Source: Helicobacter rodentium ATCC 700285
GTDB lineage: Bacteria; Campylobacterota; Campylobacteria; Campylobacterales; Helicobacteraceae
NCBI RefSeq assembly: GCF_000687535.1
Contig: NZ_JHWC01000002.1
Location: forward strand, 62,001-126,000
Length of the DNA: 64,000 nt
Reading direction: 5' to 3'
Part shown: in pieces, positions 47,233 through 56,000 of the stretch
Position numbering within the stretch: position 1 is the first letter of the stretch
Layout of the letters: each line of letters opens with the position of its first letter
Program-made: the position numbers and the translations under genes
Notes under the pieces: model-generated
What the model was told of the DNA's origin: nothing
Seen by the model: only the letters and a program-made list of their open reading frames with translations
Databases searched by the model: none

Positions 47233-47472
47233 ATGTTTGAACGTATTGAGGGAATTTTGCGTGAAATTGAAGAGGCACAGGCGGAGATTCAGTTGCTTTT
47301 AGGATTAGCAAAGATTTCTTTTGTGGATTATATTATGATTAAACGTGGCTCACAAGATATGCCCGATGAGCTTGGTGAATGGAATCTACAACAAATTGAC
47401 AATGAGGTTTCTCGGTTAAAAGAAGCGATTGATACGCTCAATAAAATTAAGCGGGAAGTTCTTACTTGGTAA
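47233..47472 (+). CDS. Unknown small helical protein
   Basis: 79 residues, mostly predicted helix with heptad-like spacing at both ends (MFERIEGILREIEEAQAEIQ and NEVSRLKEAIDTLNKIKREV) and a more hydrophobic middle. ATG 47233 is chosen, with AAGGA at 47223-47227; a longer frame from 47203 lacks such a site. No family is recognised. It lies between queH and the EI24-type gene on the same strand with short gaps. Confidence 0.65.
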   Translation: MFERIEGILREIEEAQAEIQLLLGLAKISFVDYIMIKRGSQDMPDELGEWNLQQIDNEVSRLKEAIDTLNKIKREVLTW

Positions 47473-47494
47473 AGTATAATGTTTAAGGATTGTT

Positions 47495-48232
47495 ATGTCG
47501 TCTAATATTCAAGAACAATTTACGCAAACAAAGCATTATTTTGCACTTGCTAAAAAAGATTTTTTCACTCCTTATTTGTTAAGCCTTACATTTTTGCCTT
47601 TATTTTTTGCCTTTATTTTTTGGAGTGTGATTCTTTATATTTTTGGTGGTGATTGGTATGCAATGCTTTATCAATATCTGCGTTTGGATTTAAATCTCTC
47701 TATCGCTTGGCTTACTTGGATTCAGAGTGGTTTGGATTATATTATTAAGATGACACTTTTTGTCTTTTTAGCCTTTTGTTTTTTAATCTTTTCACTCTTG
47801 CTTACGCTTATGATTTGTTCTTTTTTAGCTCCTTTTGTTGTTAATTTTGTGCGTAACAAGCATTATCCTAGCCATTCACTTGATGGCAATACTAGTATGA
47901 TAGTCTCCTTATTCTCTTTGTTTGGAATCTATTTATTGTATTTTTTGTTTCTAATCCTTTTATTGCCTCTTTATTTTGTGCCATTTATTGGCTCTTTTGT
48001 GATTTTATTACCAAATTATTGGTTGTTTTCAAAAACATTAGTCGCAGATGTTGGTGAGGGAATTTTTGAAAAAAAACAACTCAAACAGATAAAAAGAGAA
48101 CAAAAAAGTAAAATTCGTGGCATTACTCTACCTTTGTATGGTTTAAGTTTGATTCCGATTCTAGGATTTTTTGCTCCTGTTTTTGCGCTCACTACTTTGG
48201 CGCATTTATTTTTTAATCTTAAAAACAATTAA
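47495..48232 (+). CDS. EI24/CysZ-type membrane protein
   Basis: 245-residue polytopic inner-membrane protein with about six hydrophobic segments and the EI24 pattern: N-terminal amphipathic helix, paired helices near 30-60 and 75-125, helices near 145-185 and a last one near 210-235. The conserved Pro/Tyr/Leu-rich FVPFIGSFVILLPNYWL lies late in the chain. CysZ homologues move sulfate, but the assignment to sulfate is weak without neighbours of that pathway. AAGGA is upstream of the ATG. Confidence 0.78.
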   Translation: MSSNIQEQFTQTKHYFALAKKDFFTPYLLSLTFLPLFFAFIFWSVILYIFGGDWYAMLYQYLRLDLNLSIAWLTWIQSGLDYIIKMTLFVFLAFCFLIFSLLLTLMICSFLAPFVVNFVRNKHYPSHSLDGNTSMIVSLFSLFGIYLLYFLFLILLLPLYFVPFIGSFVILLPNYWLFSKTLVADVGEGIFEKKQLKQIKREQKSKIRGITLPLYGLSLIPILGFFAPVFALTTLAHLFFNLKNN

Positions 48233-48248
48233 ACTTTAAGGAATGCAA

Positions 48249-49715
48249 ATGGAAATGCAATTACAGATTGAACGCGCAGTGTTAAACTCCATTTTGTTTG
48301 ACCCCGAGCAACTAGATTTTATTGCAGAATCTTTAGCCGCAGAGGATTTTGCTTATGCACCCCACCAAAATATTTTTGCTGCAATGATAGAGCTTCGCCA
48401 CACTGACCGCCCGATTGATGAAGAGTTTATTCTTAAGCTTTCTACTAAAGCACACCCCATTGCACAAGAGGAAATTTTAAACATCCTTGCAACCAATCCC
48501 ATTAGCGATTTGAAATCTTATATGAACGAAATTTTAGAGGCTTCCATTAAGCGCAAATTGCATTCTTTTGCAATGAAAATTAACCAAAGCACAAAGGACG
48601 AAGGAACAAGCACAAAAGAAATTATAGATTATTTGCAAAGTGAGCTTTATAAAATTACCAATACCCACGAAGTGAAAGAATTTAGGGATTCTGAAAAAAT
48701 TATTGAATCCACTTTAGAATATATTGCAGAGATGAAAAGGCGCGGAAATAATCTATTGATTGGCATAGATACAGGATTTGCAGGTTTAAATAAAATGACA
48801 ACAGGATTTAACAAGGGGGACTTAATCATTGTCGCTGCGCGTCCTGCAATGGGGAAAACAACCCTTGTGTTGAATATGGCACAAAAAGCATTGGATATAG
48901 GAAAGGGGGTAGCGTTTTTTAGTCTTGAAATGCCAGCAGAACAATTAATGCTAAGAATGCTCTCTGCAAAAACCTCCATTGCTTTGCAGAATTTGCGTTT
49001 GGGAAATTTGCAAGATGAGGAGTGGAGTAGGCTAACAAGTGCGGCAGAAGTGATGAGTAAAGCTCCTTTGTTTATTGATGATAATGGTTTGCTTACGATT
49101 CATCAGCTAAGAACTAAACTTAGAAAGGTTAAATCCAAACACCCAGAAATTGGACTTGCTGTGATTGATTATTTGCAACTTATGAGTAGCGCAAACAACA
49201 AAGATAGACACCAAGAAGTGAGCGAAATTAGCCGTGGGCTTAAAATGATTGCAAGGGAGTTAGAGATTCCAATCATCGCGCTTTCACAACTTAATCGCAG
49301 TTTAGAATCCAGAAGCGACCGCCGCCCAATGCTTTCAGATTTAAGAGAATCGGGATCTATTGAGCAAGATGCGGATATTATTTTGTTTGTTTATCGTGAT
49401 GCGGTGTATAAGCAAAAGGACGAGAAAGAAAAGGAAGAAGCGGCAAAAAAGGAAAATAAAGAGTATAAAAGCACTTATATTCCACGCAATGAAGAAGAAG
49501 CAGAAATCATTATTGGCAAACAGCGCAATGGACCAACAGGCACAATAAAACTCACTTTTCACAAGCATTGTACGCGTTTTGTGGATTTAACAGATTCCAA
49601 TCCAAGCCTTGAAATTATTTATGAACAAACTGCCCAAAATACACAAACGCAGTTTATACCACCGGAAAATAATACAAAGACAAACTCGGATTCCATTGAT
49701 ATGCCACCCATTTAA
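48249..49715 (+). CDS. dnaB: Replicative DNA helicase
   Basis: Hexameric fork helicase of 488 residues. The N-terminal DnaG-contacting domain (about 1-105) precedes a RecA-type ATPase domain with Walker A ARPAMGKTT, the H1a glutamate in FFSLEMPAEQLMLRML, Walker B LAVIDYLQLM and LRESGSIEQDADIILFVYRD. No intein is present. ATG 48249 is preferred: AAGGA lies 6 bases upstream, while ATG 48243 abuts it. A charged Lys/Glu-rich insertion (about 387-405) is typical of the C-terminal part in this phylum. Confidence 0.97.
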   Translation: MEMQLQIERAVLNSILFDPEQLDFIAESLAAEDFAYAPHQNIFAAMIELRHTDRPIDEEFILKLSTKAHPIAQEEILNILATNPISDLKSYMNEILEASIKRKLHSFAMKINQSTKDEGTSTKEIIDYLQSELYKITNTHEVKEFRDSEKIIESTLEYIAEMKRRGNNLLIGIDTGFAGLNKMTTGFNKGDLIIVAARPAMGKTTLVLNMAQKALDIGKGVAFFSLEMPAEQLMLRMLSAKTSIALQNLRLGNLQDEEWSRLTSAAEVMSKAPLFIDDNGLLTIHQLRTKLRKVKSKHPEIGLAVIDYLQLMSSANNKDRHQEVSEISRGLKMIARELEIPIIALSQLNRSLESRSDRRPMLSDLRESGSIEQDADIILFVYRDAVYKQKDEKEKEEAAKKENKEYKSTYIPRNEEEAEIIIGKQRNGPTGTIKLTFHKHCTRFVDLTDSNPSLEIIYEQTAQNTQTQFIPPENNTKTNSDSIDMPPI

Positions 49716-49729
49716 AATGGGCATAGAAT

Positions 49730-52700
49730 CTAAACCGCAAAGTATTTTGCTTCGCGGTGTGGCACAATCAGTGCAGAAGTGGTGGCTTCGGGTGTCATTT
49801 GATAAGTTTGACTTAAGAGAATCCCAAAGGATTCCGGATTTAATAGCTTAAACAGCCCCACACTAAGTGATAAATCAGGACACGCAGGGTAGCCAAAGGA
49901 ATATCTCTGTCCGCATTTGGAATCCAAATGCAATTCCTGCCTCACTCTTGCGTGGATAAAATCTGCTAAGCTTTCCGCTAAATCTACCCCTAAAGCGTGG
50001 GCTAAATAGTATTTATGGTATTCCCCCTTTTTGTAAAGGCTTTCTTCAAAAGGCGCAAGATTGTGTCCGCTTGAAACCAAATGCAAGGCGCAAATATCGC
50101 CTTTGGGGTTGAAATAATCCCCCAAGCACAAATAAGGCTTTTTGCCACTACGTGGGAACAAAAAGGATTCCGCATTTTTAAAATCCTCTGTTGCGCTTAA
50201 CTCTAAAATTAGCCCGTCCTCCAAGCGTTGAGGCTGTCTAGTGCGTGTGTGAAAATACCCATATAGCACGACAGGTTTAAAAATCTCTTTTTGGATAAAT
50301 TCCTGCTTCAAACGCTCCAAAGTCGGCTCTAGCTCGTTCTTTTTTAACGCTTGATATTCCTCTTTTTTGAGTTTGCTATAACCCCAGCGGTGTTTGAAAA
50401 GCAAGTCTTTATCCAAATAATCAAACACGGAATCTAGCATTGTGGAATCTAATTGCAAGGATTTTACGCCAAAAAATGGGGGATTATAGGAATCATAAGT
50501 AAATTCCAATTCGCATTTTGTGGGCTTTGGTGTGGAATCCTTCTCTAAGGATTTTGTAAGCTTTTTTGCAAGTCTCGCTTCTTTTCTAGCAAGTTTAGAT
50601 TCCGCACTCTCCGCATTTTCTGCAACTTTAGCCCTATCGCTTGGCAGGGTTAAATCACTAAAATCTCCGCTTTGAATGATTTGCATTGCTGCGACACTAT
50701 CAAAGGCGTCTTTGCAGTAAAAAATGATTCCGTCATAATTTGGCTTACAATATTCCTCCACAAAATTGCGATTGAGTGCCGCACCACCTAGCATAATAGG
50801 AATTGTGATTCCGCGCCTCTTTAGCTCCTCTAAATTTTCCTTCATCACCAATGTAGATTTCACGAGCAATCCACTCATTCCGATACAATCTACTTTTTGG
50901 GATTCTATCACCTCTAAAAACTTCTCTAGCTCCGCCTTGATTCCGATATTAATCACATTAAAGCCATTATTGGTTAGGATAATATCCACAAGATTCTTGC
51001 CCACATCATGCACATCGCCCTTCACCGTGCCAATGACAATCGTTGTCTTATGGGAGCTTTGTTTCTTGAGTAAAAATTCATTCAGATAATCCACGCTCTT
51101 TTTCATCACCTCCGCACTTTGCAGCACAAAGGGCAGTTGCATTTCACCATTGCCAAACCTCTCTCCTACGATTTTCATCGCGTCAATAAGAATTGTATTA
51201 ATGATAATCTCGGGATTAATGGAATCCTTAGCGGTGGGTAAAAGCTTTTGCATAGCCACCCAATCGCCATTGATGAGGTATTTTGCGATTCTTTGCTCTG
51301 TGCTTAGATTCTCCTCTTCTTTGGAGCTTTGAAATTGCATTCCCGCTTTAGATTCAAAATGTTTGATGAATGCATAGAGAGGCTCACTCGTGTGTGAATG
51401 GTTGAAAATCAAATCCTCACAAACCTTAATATCTTGCGATTCCATTTGCGCATAAGGAATCAAATGTGCAACATTGACGATTGCCGAAGTCAGCCCTTTT
51501 TGAATTGCGTGGTGCAAAAAGACGGAATTTAAGCAGATTCTACCTTCTTTGCTTAATCCAAAGGAGATATTGGACAGCCCAAGTGTGCTTCCAGCCTTTG
51601 GGTAGAGGCGGCTTAGCTCTGCTATGGTGTTTAAAGTCTCCATTCCTGCGGTGAAATATTCCGCATCACCGCTACCAATCGTAAAGGTAAGCGGGTCAAA
51701 GATAATATCCTCCTCACGCAATTTATGCACATTTTTTGCGCGTTCCATCATTCTTTTTGCGCATTCAATTTTGCGTGAAAATGTCTTACACATTCCCTTT
51801 TCATCAATCGTCAAACAGACAAGGGCTGCACCGAATTTTTTTGCAAGGTTTGCGATTTTATCAAATTTTTCTATGCCATCTTCAAGGTTTGCAGAGTTGA
51901 TAATCGGACGCCCACCGATTAACTTTAATGCAATTTCTAGCGCATTAACTTGCGTGGAATCAGGCATTAGAGGAAGTGGAATCTTGGTAGCATAGCGCGA
52001 AATTAACTCTTGCATATCGTGGCTTTCATCGCGTCCGGCAAAGGCAACACTCACATCTAAGCAATGCGCTCCGCTAAGTACTTGCGCATTTCCCACGCTT
52101 AATGCTCCCTCGTAATCCTCCGCAAGGAGCAATTCACGGAATGCCTTAGAACCTGTGGCATTGGAACGTTCCCCAATCAGCAAAGGAGCGGGTTCTTGCT
52201 TTAATTCCAACGCACTAAAGAGTGAAGCAATGCTAGGCTTGTAATTTCCTTTTGGCGGGAGCGGAATCGCATTTTTGGTTTTTTGTGCTAGTAATTGAAT
52301 ATGCTTTGGCGTTGTCCCACAACAACCTCCAAGCAAGGCAACACCTTGAATCTCCAAGAAACTTTTTTGAATTTCGCTAAACTCCTCTGCTTCCATAGGG
52401 TAATAAGTTATGCCGCCGCGATTTTGTGGAAGTCCTGCATTGGTATGGATAGAAATAGGAAACTTACACACTTCGCTTAAAGCGCATAAATGCTGACGCG
52501 CTAAATCGGGTCCAAGCCCACAATTCATTCCCAAAGACAACAGCGAGAAAGGTTCTAAAATGTGAAAAAGTGTCGTAATGTCTGTGCCAATGAGCATTGA
52601 ACCATTGGTTTCAATGGTTACCGAAACCATTACAGGAATCTTGGGCGCAACCGCTTCACAAGCGTGCAAGGCGGCTTTAATTTGTAAGGGGTCTTGTGCG

Positions 52701-53191
52701 GTTTCTAGTAAAATCACATCAGCACCCGCTTCCTTAAACCCCTCTACGCAAGTGCAATAGCCCTCAAACATTGTGTCATAATCAATATGTCCTAGACTAG
52801 GTAATTTCGTTCCGGGTCCTAACGATGCCGCAACAAAAAGCGCGTCTTGCTGATTTTCTAGCGCATTGTGCGATTCCAAGCTTTGTCTTGCAAGTTGCAC
52901 CCCGATTTTTGCAATCTCTTTGCAACGCGATTCCAACCCATATTCCGCTAAAACCCAAGGCATTACGCCAAAAGTATTTGTTTTTAGGATATTCGCTCCT
53001 GCTTGTAAATAGCTTGTATGAATGCTTGAAATCACATCGGGAGCAAAAAGATTCAATGCCTCCGAGCAGCCCTCTAACTTCTCTCCCTTTGCGTTTTCTC
53101 CCCAAGATTCTATGGAGTGTTTTTGAATCTCTGTTCCCATCGCGCCATCAAGGATTAACACGCGCTGTTTTAATAATTCTTGAATGCCCAT
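49730..53191 (-). CDS. metH: Cobalamin-dependent methionine synthase
   Basis: Full-length MetH of 1153 residues that methylates homocysteine with methyl-tetrahydrofolate. Modules in order: homocysteine domain (VLILDGAMGTEIQ start; zinc ligands in LLGGCCGTTPKH), pterin domain (GERSNATGSKAFRELL), cobalamin cap and binding domain (GDVHDVGKNLVDIIL with the DxHxxG base-off histidine) and a C-terminal activation domain (GYPACPDLS). No cobalamin riboswitch is recognisable upstream, where a DedA gene ends one base before it. A hairpin-capable GC-rich stretch overlaps its stop codon. Confidence 0.97.
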   Translation of the reverse strand: MGIQELLKQRVLILDGAMGTEIQKHSIESWGENAKGEKLEGCSEALNLFAPDVISSIHTSYLQAGANILKTNTFGVMPWVLAEYGLESRCKEIAKIGVQLARQSLESHNALENQQDALFVAASLGPGTKLPSLGHIDYDTMFEGYCTCVEGFKEAGADVILLETAQDPLQIKAALHACEAVAPKIPVMVSVTIETNGSMLIGTDITTLFHILEPFSLLSLGMNCGLGPDLARQHLCALSEVCKFPISIHTNAGLPQNRGGITYYPMEAEEFSEIQKSFLEIQGVALLGGCCGTTPKHIQLLAQKTKNAIPLPPKGNYKPSIASLFSALELKQEPAPLLIGERSNATGSKAFRELLLAEDYEGALSVGNAQVLSGAHCLDVSVAFAGRDESHDMQELISRYATKIPLPLMPDSTQVNALEIALKLIGGRPIINSANLEDGIEKFDKIANLAKKFGAALVCLTIDEKGMCKTFSRKIECAKRMMERAKNVHKLREEDIIFDPLTFTIGSGDAEYFTAGMETLNTIAELSRLYPKAGSTLGLSNISFGLSKEGRICLNSVFLHHAIQKGLTSAIVNVAHLIPYAQMESQDIKVCEDLIFNHSHTSEPLYAFIKHFESKAGMQFQSSKEEENLSTEQRIAKYLINGDWVAMQKLLPTAKDSINPEIIINTILIDAMKIVGERFGNGEMQLPFVLQSAEVMKKSVDYLNEFLLKKQSSHKTTIVIGTVKGDVHDVGKNLVDIILTNNGFNVINIGIKAELEKFLEVIESQKVDCIGMSGLLVKSTLVMKENLEELKRRGITIPIMLGGAALNRNFVEEYCKPNYDGIIFYCKDAFDSVAAMQIIQSGDFSDLTLPSDRAKVAENAESAESKLARKEARLAKKLTKSLEKDSTPKPTKCELEFTYDSYNPPFFGVKSLQLDSTMLDSVFDYLDKDLLFKHRWGYSKLKKEEYQALKKNELEPTLERLKQEFIQKEIFKPVVLYGYFHTRTRQPQRLEDGLILELSATEDFKNAESFLFPRSGKKPYLCLGDYFNPKGDICALHLVSSGHNLAPFEESLYKKGEYHKYYLAHALGVDLAESLADFIHARVRQELHLDSKCGQRYSFGYPACPDLSLSVGLFKLLNPESFGILLSQTYQMTPEATTSALIVPHREAKYFAV

Positions 53192-53752
53192 TTAACGCCT
53201 TTTTGTCGCACGGCTTAGCCATATCCAAAGTCCGCCTAGCAAAATAACCACAAACACAGGAGCGATCGCAGGATAATCCCCGATTAGCTCCAAAGCTTTG
53301 ATTAAAATTCCGCCTGAAAAATATCCAGCTATTCCAATGCTTATGCCCCAAATTACTGCACCAATGGCATTATAAAGATTGAATTTCAGCAAAGAATAGG
53401 GAGTGAGTGCGATTGCAAGAGGCACAAGGGTTTTGAATCCATAAATGTATTTTTTAACCACCAAAATCACTGAACCATACTTGCGCATAAGTAAATGCAC
53501 CAAAGCGAGTTTGCGCCTATGAGACGCTAGGTAGGGTTGCATCATTGCTTTTTGATAACGCGCGAGATAAAAAAGCAACCAATCGCCTAAAAAGTTTGCC
53601 ACACACGCAACGGCAATGCTTAAGGTTAAATCCATTTTACCCGCAAAGCTTAAAATACTTGCACCCACAAGGGCGATAAATCCACCGCCAAGAGAGTATA
53701 AAAATAAAATGGCATAGCCATATTTTGCAATTAAATCTATTGTTTCTTGCAT
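53192..53752 (-). CDS. DedA-family membrane protein
   Basis: 186-residue inner-membrane protein of the DedA/VTT superfamily. Key blocks: the early re-entrant region around GGGFIALVGASILSFAGKMD, then GDWLLFYLARYQ, and KKYIYGFKTLVPLAIALTPYSLLKFNLYNAIGAVIW with the conserved Arg replaced by Lys/Gly in part. Members act in membrane homeostasis and undecaprenyl-phosphate or phospholipid flipping. ATG 53752 is chosen for its AAGGA; an in-frame extension upstream to 53833 has no ribosome site. Confidence 0.9.
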   Translation of the reverse strand: MQETIDLIAKYGYAILFLYSLGGGFIALVGASILSFAGKMDLTLSIAVACVANFLGDWLLFYLARYQKAMMQPYLASHRRKLALVHLLMRKYGSVILVVKKYIYGFKTLVPLAIALTPYSLLKFNLYNAIGAVIWGISIGIAGYFSGGILIKALELIGDYPAIAPVFVVILLGGLWIWLSRATKRR

Positions 53753-53957
53753 TATTTTCCTTAAAAATTCCATTTTCAAATTTAAAAACAGAACTTTAGC
53801 AAAAATTTTATTTTTAGTATAGATTCTTTGCAAATTTTTAAATCCTTTTTGCCTACCTTGTGGGGTTAATTTTGTGTCATTAGTGGGAGCGATTAAGGTG
53901 TAAATAAAATTAAGAGACGCAATCTGCTTATCTTTTGTTGTCGTGTTTTGCTACTGC

Positions 53958-54290
53958 GTCATTGCGAAGCCCTTTAGGGCTTTGGAAATCCATAATGTGG
54001 AATCTTACTTAAAGGCTAACTGCCTTGTCATTGCGAGACTTCGTAGAAGTCGTGGCAATCCATAATCTAGCATACCCTGTATTTTCCTAATCTTGTCATT
54101 GCGAGGAATAAGTAGAGCGAATGATGAAGCAATCTATAATCTTGCACTTTTTAGAGATTTCATTGTTTGATTTACTTTTTGCCTGATTAATAGATTGCCA
54201 CGATTCCGCTAACGCAGAATCTCGCAATGACAAAGTGGCAGACGCTTTGACTTCCCATCATTGCAAACAAAGTGAAGCAATCCATAATCT
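53958..54290. repeat. Palindromic repeat cluster D (5 copies)
   Basis: The gap of over 650 bp between divergent DedA and glnA genes contains copies at 53958-53996 (+; AAGCCC-TTTA-GGGCTT), 54027-54068 (+; GACTTC-GTA-GAAGTC), 54095-54142 (+; GAAGCAATC arm), 54191-54231 (-; GATTC/GAATC core) and 54257-54290 (+; shortened). No gene is seen here. The bases from about 54291 to 54429 should hold the glnA promoter. Confidence 0.88.
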
Positions 54291-54429
54291 AAATTGTAAC
54301 GACAAAAAGTGGCAGAGTTTTCTAATAAGCAATTCATCTCTCCAAGTCTTTATGTAAGATATTCAATCACGATTAAACAAAAACTTTGTAGAATTGCGCA
54401 GAAATTTCATTCTTAAAAGGTAATTGACT

Positions 54430-55869
54430 ATGAAAAAACCGGTTGCTGATAAAAAAGCCATTAAGCAATTTTTTGATTTTTGCAAAGAAAATGAAGTGGA
54501 GTTTATTGATTTTCGCGTTACAGATATTAAGGGTGTTTGGCATCATTTTTCCTTTAGTGCAAGCTCTATTGATGCAAGTAGTTTTGAGGAGGGGATTCCT
54601 TTTGATGGAAGCTCTTTTCCTGCGTGGCAACCCGTAAATAAGTCGGATATGATTCTAATCCCTGACCCCGTGCGTTATTTTATAGATCCTTTTACTGCAG
54701 ATACAACTGCGGTTGTCTTTTGTGATGTGTGGGATATTTACAAAGATGAACCCTACGAAAAATGTCCGCGTAGCATCGTTAAACGCGCAATGAAGCATTT
54801 AAGTGATAGCGGAATCGGAGAAGTGGCATATTTTGGACCAGAGAACGAGTTTTTTATCTTTGACTCTATTAAAATGAAAGATTCTGTGAATTGTCAATAT
54901 TATGAAATTGACACAGAGGAGGGAGAATGGAATCGTACCAAAGAATATGAGGGAGTGAATCTTGGACATCGCCCCGGCACAAAAGGAGGTTATTTCCCTG
55001 TTGCTCCTGTGGATTCTATGGTGGATTTACGCGCAGAAATTGTTAAAGTGTTAAATCAAATAGGTTTAGAAACTTTTATTGTGCATCACGAAGTGGCACA
55101 AGGACAAGGAGAAGTTGGGGTCAAGTTTGGTGATATGCTTGAGGCAGCGGATAATGTGCAAAAGTTAAAATATGTTGTTAAAATGGTTGCTCATTTGAAT
55201 GGTAAGACGGCAACCTTTATGCCAAAGCCGCTTTATGGGGATAATGGAAGTGGAATGCACACACATATTAGCATTTGGAAAGAGGGCAAAAATCTTTTTG
55301 CGGGGAATGCCTATGAAGGTTTAAGTGAAATGGCGATGTATTTTTTGGGCGGAGTTTTAAAACACGCAAGAAGTATTGCAGCCTTTACCAATGCTTCTAC
55401 AAATTCCTATAAACGTTTGATTCCGGGTTTTGAAGCACCAAGCATTCTAACATATTCCGCACAGAATCGCAGTGCAAGCATTAGGATTCCTTATAATAGT
55501 GGAGAGAAGGCAAAAAGAATGGAGTTTAGGTTTCCCGATGGCTCTAGCAATCCTTATTTAGCTTTTTCAGCACTTTTAATGGGTGGATTAGATGGAATCG
55601 TAAATAAAATTAAACCCGGTGAGCCAATGGAAATGGATTTATTTGAATTAACATTAGATGAGATTCGTGAAAAAGGCATTAAGCAACTTCCGCATACTCT
55701 AAGAAGCGCGATTGAGGAAATGCTTTTAGATAAGGAGTTTTTTAAAGTAGGAGAAGTCTTTAGTGAGGAATTTATCCAAACTTATAAAAAATATAAATTT
55801 GAAACAGAGATTTGGCCTTGGGAGGGAAGACCACACCCCTTTGAATTTATCACAACTTATAGTTGTTAA
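54430..55869 (+). CDS. glnA: Glutamine synthetase, type I
   Basis: ATP-dependent glutamine synthesis from glutamate and ammonia; dodecameric. 479 residues with [20 protein letters not shown], the metal-site [31 protein letters not shown] and [19 protein letters not shown]. At the position of the adenylylated tyrosine (E. coli KNLYDLP) this protein has MDLFELT, with Phe405, so regulation by adenylylation is unlikely. ATG 54430 is chosen; AAAGG is 9-10 bases upstream. Repeat cluster D lies just before its promoter region. Confidence 0.97.
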   Translation: MKKPVADKKAIKQFFDFCKENEVEFIDFRVTDIKGVWHHFSFSASSIDASSFEEGIPFDGSSFPAWQPVNKSDMILIPDPVRYFIDPFTADTTAVVFCDVWDIYKDEPYEKCPRSIVKRAMKHLSDSGIGEVAYFGPENEFFIFDSIKMKDSVNCQYYEIDTEEGEWNRTKEYEGVNLGHRPGTKGGYFPVAPVDSMVDLRAEIVKVLNQIGLETFIVHHEVAQGQGEVGVKFGDMLEAADNVQKLKYVVKMVAHLNGKTATFMPKPLYGDNGSGMHTHISIWKEGKNLFAGNAYEGLSEMAMYFLGGVLKHARSIAAFTNASTNSYKRLIPGFEAPSILTYSAQNRSASIRIPYNSGEKAKRMEFRFPDGSSNPYLAFSALLMGGLDGIVNKIKPGEPMEMDLFELTLDEIREKGIKQLPHTLRSAIEEMLLDKEFFKVGEVFSEEFIQTYKKYKFETEIWPWEGRPHPFEFITTYSC

Positions 55870-55959
55870 AATTTCTACATTATGGGCTACAAATGTTAAA
55901 ATCTATAAAGATGACTTTTGTAGTTTCATAGAATATTAGAATTTAAAACAAAAATTTGC

Positions 55960-55965
55960 TATAAT
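55960..55965 (+). promoter_or_regulatory. -10 box for the Cache-like protein gene
   Basis: A perfect TATAAT in the extended context TTTGCTATAATTT lies 36 bases upstream of the ATG at 56001, in the 131-bp gap after glnA. It suggests independent transcription. Confidence 0.6.
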
Positions 55966-56000
55966 TTAAAAATTTATCTTTAAATATTAAGGCTTGAATT

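Noticed and set aside
53192-53250. Cobalamin riboswitch upstream of metH
   Set aside because: Only one base separates the DedA stop from metH, and no B12-box-like sequence is recognisable in the DedA coding region.
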